Assembly: GCA_024760905.1 (NCBI GenBank)
Contig: CM045739.1
Location: 244,501 to 308,500 of the forward strand
Direction of reading: 5' to 3'
Length of the DNA stretch: 64,000 nt
Source of the DNA: Plotosus lineatus
Lineage: Eukaryota; Chordata; Actinopteri; Siluriformes; Plotosidae
Part shown: positions 1-10,222 of the stretch, in pieces
Numbering within the stretch: the stretch's first letter is position 1
Layout of the letters: every line of letters begins with the position of its first letter
Notes under the pieces: generated by a model
Database searches by the model: none
What the model was told of the DNA's origin: nothing
The model's input: only the letters and a program-made list of their open reading frames with translations
Program-made: the position numbers and the translations under genes

Positions 1-150
1 TAAAACTTATCAGATCTGTATCATTATACTTGAAAAGAAATCTGCTAATATGATATGAAAAATTGTATTAAAAGCGCACTGTATGTATTTTGTGTATTAG
101 AAATTTGGGTCATGAGGACGCAAATGCAAATAAACTTGAAACTTGAAACA
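1..150. other. AT-rich flank, nothing recognised
   Basis: This AT-rich sequence has no usable reading frame, splice signal or repeat that I recognise. It lies in the CDK14 intron downstream of the kinase-start exon. The RTE-X fragment begins at about 151. Confidence 0.4.
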
Positions 151-914
151 ATCTAGCCTCTCTGACTTTGTCTCCAGAACGTCTTACATGTGCTGTCCCT
201 CTGATGTACTCATTCCTGATCCTATCCATCCTCATTACACCTCAACATTTTCATCTCTGCTACCTCCAGCTCTGCCTCCTGTCTTTTCCACAGGGCCACT
301 GTTTCCAAATCATACAACATCGCTGGCCTCAACACCGTCTTGTACACTGTTCCACTCTAACATACTTTTCTGCCACTCCAGACTTCCCCATGCAATATCA
401 CAGTTCCTCTCTCGGCACCCTGTCATATGCTTTCTCCAGATCCACAAAGGCGCAAAGCAGCTCCTTCTGACCTTGTCTGTACTTCTCTATTAACATCTTC
501 AAGGCAAACACTGCATCTGTGGTGCTGTTTCTTGGCATGAAACCAAACTGTTGTTCACAAATGTGGACCTCTGCCCTTAATCTAGCTTCCACTATTCTTT
601 CCCTTAACTTCATCGTATGGCTCATCAACTTTATCCCTCTATAGTTGCCACAACTCTGCACGTCTCCCTTGTTCTTAAAAATGGGCACCATCACACTTCT
701 CCTCCATTCTTCTGGCATCCTCTCACTCTCTAAGACCTTGTTGAATGTTCTTGTCAGGAAATCTACTGATACCTCTCCGAGACACTTCCATACCTACACC
801 GGTATGTCACCAGGACCAACTGCCTTTGTACTCTTCATCCTCTTCAATGCCTTCCTCACTTCACCCTTACTAATCTTTGCTACTTCCTGGTCCTCAACAG
901 TCACCTCTTCTACT

Positions 915-971
<57 letters not shown>

Positions 972-2223
972 TTTTCCTCATTCATCAGCTTTTCAAAGCA
1001 TCTTCCCAGCACACTTCTGTCACCAGTCAATACATTTCCCTCTCTGTCCTTAATCACTCCAACTCGCTGCAGGTCCTTCCCATCTCTATTTCTCTGCTGT
1101 GCCAACCTGTATGAATCATTTTCTCCCTCCTTACTGTCCAACCTAGCATGCAAGTCATCGTACACCCTCTGTTTGGCTTTTGACACCACGACTTTGGCCT
1201 TACGCTGTGTCTCCCTGTACTCCTGTTTACTCTCTTCAGTCCTCTCTATGTCCCACTTCTTCTTAGCTAACCTCTTCCTTTGTACACACTCCTGCACTTC
1301 CTCATTCCACCACCAAGTCTCCTTATCGACTCTCCTTCCAGGTGACACACCAAGTATTCTCCTACCTGTCTCCCTGATCACATTAGCTGTAGTTGTTCAG
1401 TCATCTGGAAGCACTTCCTGACCACCTAAAGCCTGTTTCAACTCCTTCATGAGAACAACACGACACTCTTCCTTTTTCAGCTTCCACCACTTTGTCTTCT
1501 GCTCTGCTGTTGCCTTCGTCACCTTCCTCGCTATCAGCGTCATCCTGCACACCACCATCCTATGCTGTCTGGCAACACTCTCACCCACTACTACTTTGCA
1601 GTCACTGCCTTCCTTCAAATTATATCGCTTGCACAAGATGTAGTCTACTTGTGTGCTCCTACCTCCACTTTTATTAGTCACTCTATGCTACTGTCTCTTC
1701 TGGAAGAAAGTATTTACCGCAGCCATTTCCATCATTTTTGCAAAATCTACCAACATCTGTCCTTCTGTGTTCCTGTCTTGGATACCAAACCTGCCCATCA
1801 CTTCCTCGTAACCTCAGTTTCCTGCACCAACATGTCCATTGAAGTCTGCCCCAACTCTTGACTGACCACTCTTTCACCTCTGGGGGTACTCTGCATCACT
1901 TCATCTAACTCACTCCAGAATCTCTCCTCTTCTAGCTCACATCCTGCCTGTGGGGTATAAGCACTAACAACATTAAACATCACACCTTCAATTTCTAACT
2001 TGAGACTCATCACTCTGCCTGACACTCTTTTCAATTCTAGAACATTCCTGACAAACTCCTCATTCAAGATGACTCCTATTCCATTTCTCTTCTCATCCAC
2101 ACCATAATAAAACAGCTTAAGCCCTGCTCCTAAGCTTCTAGCCTTGCTACCTTTCCACCTGGTCTCTTGAACACACAGTATGTCCACCTTCCTCCTCTGC
2201 ATCATGTCAGCCTGCTCTCTACA

Positions 2224-2277
<54 letters not shown>

Positions 2278-2964
2278 GAGAGAGAGAGAGCGAGAGAGAG
2301 AGCATTCAACTAAAATATATATATATTAGCATTCAACTAAAAATTTCAAAAGATGTTTTAGAGAAAATGAGCCCAAAGATTGCCCATCTTCCAAGATCAT
2401 TAGTCCTTATAAACCAAACATTTTATGCACCTCAGCAATATAAACTTTTAGAAAATGTGGCTAGTAAATGTTTTAGTATCTTCTTTTCCTTTCGGCTTTT
2501 CCCTTCAGGGGTCGCCACAGCGAATCATCTGCCTCCATCTCACCCTATCCTTTGCATCTTCTTCTCTTACACCAACGACCTTCATGTCCTCCTTTACCAC
2601 ATCCATGAATCTACCTTTTCCTGTCATAGTTCCAATATTCAAAGTCCCTACTTTCAGTCCTAGACTCATGCCTTTCCTCTTCTCTCTCTGGCAATGGACA
2701 CGCCTCCCGCCTCTCCTTCTTCGACGTCTTCGACCAACAGTAGTCCAATTTCCATCAGCACCCTGTTGGTTGACGGCACTGATGGCGGTCGTTGTTAACC
2801 AGACTCGACCGATCCGGTATGTCATTCTTTCTTGTGATTCGCATAGTTTATTTGGCATTTGTTTTACGCCGGATGCCCTTCCTGGCGCAACCCTCTGCAT
2901 TTATCCGGGCTTGGGACCGGCGTGAGGCAGAGACACTGGTTTGTGCCCCCCCCCTCACGGCTGC

Positions 2965-2967
<3 letters not shown>
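151..2967 (-). mobile_element. RTE-X/Expander-like LINE, interrupted and internally deleted
   Basis: On the minus strand the 5' leader (2610-2967) and the body (151-2222) are one element, split by a 387-bp insertion flanked by the duplicated pentamer TCTAC at 2218-2222 and 2610-2614. The leader starts at the 5' end shared by other copies and encodes the start of the endonuclease (TLNIGTMTGKG). The body resumes with [17 protein letters not shown] and runs through endonuclease, linker and the start of the reverse transcriptase ([24 protein letters not shown]). A deletion near 350 then removes the catalytic FADD region and joins to the C-terminal part. The left end at about 151 is within the C-terminal domain, so the 3' tail is absent. 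A (TC)n(CA)n run at 920-970 interrupts the linker. The copy is dead. The clade is clear from the RT motifs; the subfamily name is from memory. Confidence 0.85.
2223..2609 (-). mobile_element. 5'-truncated RTE-X tail with extra 3' sequence, inserted in the LINE above
   Basis: On the minus strand the insert begins with [10 protein letters not shown], the last part of the RTE-X protein. It continues through the 3' end (CGDP stop, then the GAAGGGAAAAGCCGAAAGG tail) and about 260 bp of unrelated AT-rich sequence, with a (GA)n run and a long (TA)n run, up to 2223. TCTAC flanks both sides. The non-LINE part contains a duplicated AGCATTCAACTAAAA near 2302 and 2330. The simplest reading is a very short LINE insertion that carried downstream genomic sequence (3' transduction). 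A tail insertion followed by later (TA)n expansion is the alternative. Confidence 0.55.
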
Positions 2968-3033
<66 letters not shown>

Positions 3034-3062
3034 TTCAAAACACACACACACACACACACACA
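2968..3062. repeat. (TA)n and (CA)n microsatellites
   Basis: An alternating TA run of about 60 bp is followed by a (CA)n run of about 22 bp, immediately 3' of the CDK14 exon on its coding strand. Long open frames made of IYIYIY or THTHTH repeats here are artefacts of the simple sequence. Confidence 0.95.
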
Positions 3063-3078
3063 TACAGCAAATGCTTAC

Positions 3079-3173
3079 TTGCTCTTTCCCTTGAAGACAG
3101 TAGCGTATGAACCTTCTCCAAGTTTCTCTAGTTTTTCATAGGAATCAACCTTCCCAAACCTTGGATTCGTTGG
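3079..3173 (-). CDS. cdk14: CDK14 exon, start of the kinase domain
   Basis: This 95-bp exon on the minus strand has an AG acceptor just before 3173 (TTTCTTATAG) and a GTAAGC donor just after 3079. It encodes [20 protein letters not shown] followed by [12 protein letters not shown]. This is the entry into the kinase fold: the [21 protein letters not shown] stretch is typical of the PFTAIRE kinases CDK14/CDK15 and contains the glycine-rich ATP loop GEGSYATV. The phase is 0 on entry, matching the upstream exon at 3993-4241, and the last Lys codon is split. CDK14 is a cell-cycle and Wnt-linked kinase that pairs with cyclin Y at the plasma membrane (family knowledge). The remaining kinase exons lie outside the window to the left. 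The RTE-X copies at 151-2967 are in the following intron. Confidence 0.88.
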
Positions 3174-3939
3174 CTATAAGAAACAAATAGATTCTTCATT
3201 ATCCTCAAACAACTTCATCCATCCTCAAACATTATCACACATCATATCACAACCTCAAACATCATCACACATTATCCCACAACCTCATCTACCCTTAAAT
3301 GTCATCACATATCACCCATCCTCAAACATCATCACACAACATCACCCATCCTCAAATATCACAGATCTCTCATCCTCACCATCCTCAAATATCACACATG
3401 TCACATCACCTATCCTCATATGTCATATATCACACAACCTCACCCATCCTCAATCACACATCTCACATCACCTATGCTCAAACATCACACATCATCCCAC
3501 AACCTCAACCATACTCAAATATGATCACACATGGCATATCCACATTGATTTTCAAACATCATTACGCATCATTTAACAACTTCAAAACTCAAATATCATC
3601 ACACATTTTAATATATCACATATCTCACACAACCTCACCATCCTCAAACATTATCACAAATCACACAACTTTACCCATTCCCAAATATCATCACGTACCT
3701 AATTAATCCTCAAACACATGATCACACATGAGTTTTGAGGATGGGTGAGGTGTGATTATGTGTGATCATATGTGATCACAACTCACCCATCCTCAAAACT
3801 CATGTGTCAAAAAAATCCTGTGCCAAACCTCATGGTCATCCAAAGTCTCTCTTTCAACCTCATACAAGCTTTCACATCACACAATTTTAATTTCACCTCT
3901 GCATACATATCGCTTTTCTTTCTCGCGCACGCGCACACA

Positions 3940-3973
<34 letters not shown>

Positions 3974-3992
3974 CAAAGAGAGAGAGACTCAC
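3174..3992 (-). repeat. CDK14 intron filled by a TCACCCATCCTCAAA-type minisatellite
   Basis: The 819-bp intron joins the two CDK14 exons. From about 3220 to 3720 it is an irregular tandem array built on variants of CACCCATCCTCAAACATCA with interspersed CACA. A perfect 25-bp inverted repeat (3725-3749 and 3782-3806) follows, then unique sequence and a (CA)n(GA)n run at 3935-3986 that reaches almost to the splice donor. Repeat units differ in length and spacing, so this is not a CRISPR array. Confidence 0.85.
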
Positions 3993-4241
3993 AGAGCTTG
4001 GGCTGGAGTGCCGGCGGAGTTTGGGGGACTCGGCATGTGTGGTGCTCCCAGAGGATGCATTGATGCAGGCATTGTTCTCTGAGTGCACTCTCTTCACCTG
4101 GCTGGCATGCTTGTCAAAGGGCTCAAAGCCACTCTGAGTGCGCTGGACCCGCACACGGCGTTCTTCAGGGATTGAATCCAGGGGTCTGAAGAGCGAATCT
4201 GAACCCTGGCACTCTCGAGTGGACATCATGGAGACACATAT
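3993..4241 (-). CDS. cdk14: CDK14 exon, N-terminal regulatory segment
   Basis: This 249-bp, phase-0 exon (83 codons) has acceptor TTCGTTAG and donor CT|GTGAGT. Its product carries ICVSMMSTRECQG, RVRVQRTQSGFEPFDK, QVKRVHSENNACIN and SPKLRRHSSPSS. These match, in order, the N-terminal segment of vertebrate CDK14 as I know it, including the three basic Arg-x-x-Ser/Thr-type sites that are likely phosphorylation and 14-3-3 docking sites. The exon joins in frame to 3079-3173 to give the kinase start. As I recall, human CDK14 has a shorter isoform beginning at the Met equivalent to MSTRECQG here, so this exon could hold a start codon. The longer N-terminus (MKKLRRTLSESF-like) would need a further exon to the right, which I did not find. 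A (GA)n run directly abuts the donor. CDK15 is the alternative, but its N-terminus is less similar. Confidence 0.9.
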
Positions 4242-4624
4242 CTAACGAAAAATTATTTTAATCATCTAGCATTACTTTATTACATATTTCTCCACTTAAA
4301 GAAAATAGCACATTTATAAAGTAAAATGTTCACATTACACACAGATATACACATGCGTGCAAACATATGTAGTGTTAAGTGTGTTGAACAGCACAGACAG
4401 AGCAGTATCACATCCATAGTCCAATTAAATATTTATTGGCATTACTATAAATAACACAGAGCTTACAGCAGGCTCAGTTACACTCACACACCTGTGTGTG
4501 GAAGTCTCTTTTCTGAACAATTGATCAAATGATTCAAGTGTTACTTTGTATCCGTATTAATACTCTATTTGTTCGTGTGAACATGCATGCTCGTGCGCAC
4601 ACACACACACACAGATATAGATAT
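4242..4624 (-). other. CDK14 intron sequence
   Basis: This AT-rich, non-coding stretch lies upstream of the CDK14 N-terminal exon. It has a short (CA)n run near 4597-4613 and no recognisable element until the terminal repeat at 4625. Confidence 0.5.
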
Positions 4625-7600
4625 ACCATATTCAAAGTGATAAGCGCCCAGGGCGCTTTAAAAATTGGAGTCGGTGGGCGCTTATTAAAATGTTACAAGC
4701 GGAGTAGAACGGTAAGTGCTTATTACTGTTGAGGTGGAAAACATGAATAAAAACAGAACAATAAAAGAGTTTTACTGGTATTTGTCTTATGCATTATGTG
4801 GAATCAACCAAACTACTTACATGACAGCTGAAAATAAACGGAAAACAGCATCTTCTTTTTTTTTTTTAAAGACCCCTTACTTTTCCCTCCCGGTCTTCTT
4901 ATTTTCCTTTCTGCTGTTCCTTTAAATATTTTCCTGGAAGTAAAATTGAGCCAATCAACACGAATGTCAACTTTAGCACATGGCACATTGAACCAATCAA
5001 CAAGAACATAAACAAAAGCACATGGCCAGGAAGGTCTTTAAATTTATGAATTTAGTGAGCCAGAGAATCGGGTGAAAAATTCTCGTCATCACTTTCTGAT
5101 AGGTCCATATCTGGCTCATCACTCCATTCATTCTGAGCATCCGATAGTTTTGCTTTAGCAGTTTCTAATGGTTCATCGGTTGTTGGACATTTACCAAGAC
5201 AAACCATGAACATTATAGACATTCATAAAGTAAGTTTGATCCCCGATTTTGCTTCCAGTACACATGGGCAGTTATTAGACGTAAGATAAAAAACGTTGTC
5301 TTGGGAGACTTCAACGCCCATGTGGGCAACGATAGCGTGACCTGGAAGGGTGTGATCGGTAGGTACGGCCTCTCCAGTCTGAATCTGAATGGTGTTTCGT
5401 TGTTGGACTTCTGTGCTCGTCATAGTTTGTCTATCACGAACACCATGTTCGAACATAAGGGTGTCCATAAGTGCACTTGGCACCAGGACACCCTAGGTCG
5501 CAGTTCGATGATTGACTTTGTAGTGGTGTCATCGGACTTGCGATTATATGTTCTGGACACTCGGGTGAAGAGAGGAGCTGAGCTGTCTACCGATCACTAC
5601 CTGGTGGTGAGTTGGCTTCGGTGGTGTGGGAGGTTGCCTTCCAGACCTGGCAGGACCAAGCGTGTAATCAGGGTCTGCTGGGAATGTTTGGCGGAGTCCC
5701 CTGTACGAGAGGCCATTAACTCCCACCTCTGGCAGAGCTACAACCACGTTCCGGAGGAGGCGGGGACATGCCTCCATTGCTGAGGCGGCATCCCATAGCT
5801 GTGGCCGTAAGGTCGTCGGTGCTTGTCGTGGCGGTAATCCCCGAACCTGGTGGTGGACACCTGTGGTGAAGGGGGCCGTCCAGCTGAAGAAGGAGGCCTA
5901 TCGGGTTTTATTAGCCTGTGGGACTCCTGAGGCAGCAAACGGATACCGGCAGGCCAAACGTGCTGCAGCCGAGACTGTCGCAGATGCAAAATCTCGGGTG
6001 TGGGAGGAGTTTGGTGAGGGCCTGGAGAGTGATTATCGGTTGGCCTCAAAAAGGTTCTGGGCCACCATCCGACGCCTCAGGAGGGGGAGGCAGTTCTTCA
6101 CAAACACTGTTTACAGTGGAGGTGGGGAGCTGCTTACCTTGACTGGGGATGTTGTCGAAAGGTGGAGGGAATACTTTGAGGACCTCATCAATCCCACCAA
6201 CATGCCCTCCGTGGAAGAGGAAGACCCTGGGGGTTCGGGTGAGGGTCCGCCCATCACTGGAGTGGAGGTCACTGAGGTTGTCAAAAATCTCCTCGGTGGT
6301 CGAGCTCCGGGGTTGGACAAGATCCGCCCGGAGTATCTTAGGGCTCTGGATGTTGTAGGACTGTCTTGGTTGACACGTCTCTGCAACATCGCGTGGTCAT
6401 CAGGGGCTGTACCTCTGGATTGGCAAACTGGGGTGGTGGTCCCAATTTTTAAGAATGGGGACGGGAGGGTGTGTTCCAATTATCGGGGAATTACACTCCT
6501 CAGCCTACCTGGGAAAGTCTATGCTGGGGTACTAGAGAGGAGGATCCGACCGATAGTCGAACCTCGGATTCAGGAGGAACAATGTGGTTTTCGTCCTGGC
6601 CGCAGCACTCTTGACCAACTCTATACGCTCCACAGGATTCTGGAGGGGGCATGGAAGTTTGCCCAATCTGTCAAACATGTGCTTTGTGGATTTGGAGAAG
6701 GCTTTCGACCGTGTCCCTCGAACGATCTTGTGGGGCGTGCTCCGAGAGTACGGCGTTCCGGATCCGTTGCTACGAGCGATTCAGTCGCTGTATCACCGGA
6801 GCCAGAGTTTGGTCCGTATTGGTAACAGCAGGTCGGATTCGTTTCCAGTGGGAGTTGGAGTCCGCCAAGGCTGTCCTTTGTCACCGGTTCTGTTCATAAT
6901 TTTTATGGACAGAATTTCTAGGCGCAGTCGAGGTGATGAGGGGTTCTGGTTTGATGGCCATCGGATATCGTCTCTGCTTTTTGTGGATGATGTTGTCCTT
7001 TTGACTTCATCAAGTCGGGCCCTCCAGCTCTCATTGGAGCGATTTGCAGCTGAGTGCGAAGCAGCCGGGATGAGGATCAGTACCTCCAAGTCCGAGGCCA
7101 TGGTTCTCAGTCGGACAATGGTGGAATGCACCCTCCGGGTCGGGAATGAGGTCCTGCCCCAAGTGGAGGAGTTTAAGTATCTTGGGGTCTAGTTTACGAA
7201 TGAGGGAAGGATGGAGCGAGAGATCGACAGACGGATCACTGCAGCCTCTGCTGTTAAGTGGTGCCTGTACCGGTCCGTCGTGGTGAAGAAGGAGCTGAGC
7301 CGCAAGGCGAAGCTCTCAATTTACCAGTCGATCTACGTTCCAACCCTCATCTATGGTCACGAGCTTTGGGTAATGACCGAAAGAACAAGATCACGGATAC
7401 AAGCGGCTGAAATGAGCTTCCTTCGCCGGGTGGTGGGGTTCTCCCTTAGAGATAAGGTGAGAAGCTCCGCCATCCGGGGAGAGCTCGGAGTAGAGCCACT
7501 GCTCCTCCGCATTGAGAGAGGCCAGTTGAGGTGGCTCGGGCATCTGGTCAGAATGCCCCCCGGACGCCTCCCTGGTGTGGTGTTTCGGGCGTGTCCAACC

Positions 7601-7851
7601 GGGAAGAGACCCCGGGGTCGACCTAGAACACGCTGGAGGGACTATGTCTCTCGGCTTGTGTGGGACTGCCTCGGTGTCACCCCAGGAGAGTTGGAGGAAG
7701 TGGCTCAGGAGAGGGACGTCTGGACCTCTTTGCTGAGGTTGCTGCCCCCGCGACCCGACCCTGGACTAAGCGGAAGATGATGATGATGATGAAGATAAAA
7801 AACATTGGGGGAGGCGCTGATTGGAGCAGGACGCTTATTACGTCACATATG

Positions 7852-7853
<2 letters not shown>
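4625..7853. mobile_element. Decayed DNA transposon (pogo/CENPB-like?) interrupted by Rex3
   Basis: The left end reads ACCATATTCAAAGTGATAAG. The reverse complement of the right end (7834-7853) reads ACCATATGTGACGTAATAAG. The two are a diverged pair of terminal inverted repeats. Between them, apart from the Rex3 insert at 5295-7791, lies about 700 bp. On the minus strand this contains a short acidic peptide end (SDEPDMDLSESDDENFSPDS, stop near 5054), like the acidic C-terminus of CENPB/Tigger-type transposases. The family call rests only on that tail and is weak. The TA target dinucleotide is visible on the left; the right side has become a (TG)n/(TA)n microsatellite. Confidence 0.45.
5295..7791 (+). 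mobile_element. Rex3 LINE (RTE clade), 5' truncated, with 12-bp TSD
   Basis: The insert is flanked by AAGATAAAAAAC at 5283-5294 and 7792-7803, and ends in a (GAT)n tail typical of Rex3. It starts in the endonuclease ([14 protein letters not shown], then [22 protein letters not shown]) and continues through linker, reverse transcriptase (WQTGVVVPIFKNGD, QCGFRPGRSTLDQLYTLHRI, FVDLEKAFDRVPR, GVRQGCPLSPVLF) and the C-terminal GQLRWLGHLVRMPPGRLPG. The DNA for WQTGVVV and for GCPLSP matches the two commonly used Rex3 PCR primer sites, as I remember them. Frameshifts split the frame (5301-5783, 5863-6825, 6584-7192, 7211-7780), and the catalytic box reads FVDD instead of FADD, so it is inactive. Confidence 0.93.
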
Positions 7854-7949
<96 letters not shown>

Positions 7950-7990
7950 GTGTCCTTTTACATTGAACTTGGAGTGATGTCTTGGAGTGA
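7854..7990. repeat. (TG)n(TA)n microsatellite
   Basis: A (TG)n run passes into about 70 bp of alternating TA and a short (CA)n, then a little unique sequence including a tandem GGAGTGATGTCTT. It lies between the DNA transposon end and the next RTE-X fragment. Confidence 0.9.
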
Positions 7991-7994
7991 TGTC

Positions 7995-8185
7995 TTCCTT
8001 TCATTCTTGCCGATTCCTTCCTATCACACATCACACCGGACATTTCTCCAACCATTCCAACCAGCTAACCTCTTCCTTTGTACACACTTCTGCACTTCCA
8101 CATTCCACCACCAAGTCTCCTTATCTCCTCTCCTTCCAGATGACACACCTACTGTATTCTCCTACTTGTCTCCCTGATCACATTA
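7995..8185 (-). mobile_element. Inverted RTE-X fragment
   Basis: Two pieces of the RTE-X protein-coding region are joined on the minus strand: a short stretch from the post-RT region (7995-8062) and the linker stretch IRETGRRILG to VQRKRLA (8063-8185). The second is the inverted partner of the plus-strand copy that starts at 8186, giving arms of about 122 bp (8063-8185 and 8257-8377) around a 71-bp spacer. Confidence 0.75.
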
Positions 8186-10222
8186 TTCTTCAAGGAGGAG
8201 TTGAAAATGACTTTGGGTAGTCAGGAAGTGCTTCCAGATGACTGAACAACGACAGCTAATGTGATCAGGGAGACAGGTAGGAGAATACTTGGTGTGTCAT
8301 CTGGAAGGAGAGTAGATAAGGAGACTTGGTGGTGGAATGAGGAAGTGCAGGAGTGTGTACAAAAGAAGAGGTTAGCTAAGAAGAAGTGGGACATAGAGAG
8401 GACCGAAGAGAGTAAACAGGAATACAGGGAAACAGCGTAAGGCGAAGGTAGCGGTGTCAAAGGCCAAACAGAGGGCGTATGATGTATGCTCAGTTGGAAA
8501 GTAAAGAGGGAGAAAATGATCTATACAGGTTGGCACAGCAGAGAAATAGAGATGGGAAGGACGTGCAGCAAGTTAGATTGATAAAGGACAGAGAAGGAAC
8601 TGTATTGACTAATGACAGAAGTGTGCTGGGAAGATGGAAAGAGTACTTTGAAGAGCTGATGAATGAGGAAAATGAGAGAGAAAAGAGTAGAAGAGGTAAC
8701 CATTGAGGAGCAGGATGTAGCAAAGATCAGTAAGGGTGAAGTGAGAAGGGCATTGAAGAGGATGAAGAATGGAAAGGCAGTTGGTCCTGATGATATACCT
8801 GTGGAGGTATGGAAGTGTCTAGGAGAGGTAGCAGTAGATTTTCTGACAAGAACATTCAACAAGGTACTAGAGAGTTAGCCGATGCCGGAGGAGTGGAGGA
8901 GAAGTGTGCTGGTGCCCATTTTTAAGAACAAGGGAGACGTGCAGAGTTGCGGCACCTACAGAGGGATAAAGTTGATGAGCCATACGATGAAGTTATGGGA
9001 AAGAATAGTGGAAGCTAGACTAAAGGCAGAGGTCAGCATTTGTGAACAACAGTTTGGTTTCATGCCAAGAAAGAGCACCACAGATGCAATGTTTGCCTTG
9101 AGGATGTTAATAGAGAAGTACAGAGAAGGTCAGAGGGAGCTACATTGTGCCTTTGTGGATCTGGAAAAAGCATATGACAGGGTGCCAAGAGAAGAACTTT
9201 GGTATTGCATGAGGAAGTCTGGAGTGGCAGAGAAGTATGTTAGAGTGGTGCAGGACATGTATGAGAGATGTAAGACAGTGGTGAGGTGTGCTGTCGGTGT
9301 GACTGACGAATTCAAGGTGGAGGTGGGACTGCATCAAGGGTCAGCTCTGAGCCCCTTCTTGTTTGCTATGGTGATGGACAGGCTGACAGACGAGGTGAGA
9401 CAAGAATCTCCATGGACTATGATGTTTGCAGATGACATTGTGATCTGTAGTGAGAGCAGAGAACAAGTGCAGGAAAATCTAGAGAGGTGGAGGTATGCCC
9501 TGGAAAGGAGAGGAATGAAGGTTAGCCTCAGAAAATCAGAATACATGTGTGTGAATGAGAAGGACCCAGGAGGAACGGTGATGTTACAGGGAGCAGAGAT
9601 AACGAAGGTGGAGGATTTTAAGTACTTAGGCTCAACAATCCAGAGCAATGGAGAGTGTGGAAAAGAGGTGAAGAAGCATGTGCAGGCAGGCTGGAACGGT
9701 TGGAGAAAAGTATCCGGTGTGATGTGCGATAGGAGAGTGTCAGCAAGAATGAAGGGAAAAGTGTACAAGATGGTGGTGAGGCCAGCGATGTTGTATGGCT
9801 TAGAAACAGTGGCGCTGAGGAAAAGGCAGGAGGCAGAACTGGAGGTAGCGGAGATGAAAATGTTGAGGTTCTCCCTGGTAGTAACGAGGATGGATAGGAT
9901 CAGAAATGAGTATATCAGAGGGACAGCCCACGTAAGATGTTTTGGAGACAAAGTCAGAGAGGCTAGATTGAGATGGTTTGGACATGTACAGAGGAGGGAT
10001 AGTGAGTATATTGGCAGTAGGATGCTGAGGTTGGAACTACCAGGCAGAAGGCCTCGAGGAAGACCGAAGAAGATATTTATGGATGTGGTGAAGGAAGACA
10101 TGAAGGTCGTTGGAGTCAGAAAAGAAGATGCGGAGGACAGGGTGAGGTGGAGGCGGATGATTTGCTGTGGCGACCCCTGAAGGGAGCAGCCGAAAGTAAA
10201 AGAAGAAGAAGAAGAAGTTGTA
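8186..10222 (+). mobile_element. RTE-X LINE, 5' truncated, with intact reverse transcriptase frame
   Basis: This copy begins late in the endonuclease/linker region (near CTTCAAGGAGGAGTTGAAA) and runs to the 3' end GTGGCGACCCCTGAAGGGAG and an (AGA)n tail at 10199-10217. The linker has frameshifts near 8230 and 8436, and a stop separates it from the RT. The RT through C-terminal part is open (next entry). No clean TSD was found because the 5' side is rearranged as an inverted duplication. Confidence 0.92.
8882..10180 (+). CDS. RTE-X reverse transcriptase fragment, 432-aa open frame
   Basis: This is the longest uninterrupted element-encoded frame in the window. It carries [19 protein letters not shown] (RT entry), [32 protein letters not shown] (motif A), [18 protein letters not shown] (motif B), MMFADDIVI (catalytic FADD at residues 182-185) and FKYLGSTIQ. 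The C-terminal [14 protein letters not shown] and [10 protein letters not shown] follow, ending at CGDP. The enzyme primes reverse transcription of its own RNA at a nicked target. Here the endonuclease is missing or broken, so the copy cannot be autonomous even though the polymerase part looks intact. The upstream stop at 8876-8878 cuts it from the linker. It is a LINE remnant, not a host gene. Confidence 0.9.
   Translation: MPEEWRRSVLVPIFKNKGDVQSCGTYRGIKLMSHTMKLWERIVEARLKAEVSICEQQFGFMPRKSTTDAMFALRMLIEKYREGQRELHCAFVDLEKAYDRVPREELWYCMRKSGVAEKYVRVVQDMYERCKTVVRCAVGVTDEFKVEVGLHQGSALSPFLFAMVMDRLTDEVRQESPWTMMFADDIVICSESREQVQENLERWRYALERRGMKVSLRKSEYMCVNEKDPGGTVMLQGAEITKVEDFKYLGSTIQSNGECGKEVKKHVQAGWNGWRKVSGVMCDRRVSARMKGKVYKMVVRPAMLYGLETVALRKRQEAELEVAEMKMLRFSLVVTRMDRIRNEYIRGTAHVRCFGDKVREARLRWFGHVQRRDSEYIGSRMLRLELPGRRPRGRPKKIFMDVVKEDMKVVGVRKEDAEDRVRWRRMICCGDP

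Noticed and set aside
2505..2900. 131-codon minus-strand frame joining the RTE-X leader to the RTE-X C-terminus, looking like a mini-LINE protein
   Set aside because: The TCTAC duplication shows it is a chance in-frame junction between a host LINE and a short inserted LINE tail.
2792..3110. Open frames with IYIYIY and THTHTH repeats, here and at 7660-8177, 14454-14897, 24153-24413 and 41871-42393
   Set aside because: They are translations of (TA)n, (CA)n and (GT)n microsatellites. The only coding sequence here is the CDK14 exon on the other strand, and at 41939-42378 the PTTG1IP-family exons.
3220..3720. Possible CRISPR-like or structured array of repeats
   Set aside because: Units vary in length and sequence, there are no unique spacers of constant length, and the region lies in a vertebrate intron. 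It is a minisatellite.
9334..10101. 255-codon antisense frame over the intact RTE-X RT, and similar frames over other copies (for example 36075-36818, 47324-47873)
   Set aside because: They recur at the same place opposite every RTE-X copy and have no recognisable domain. They are shadows of the sense LINE frame.
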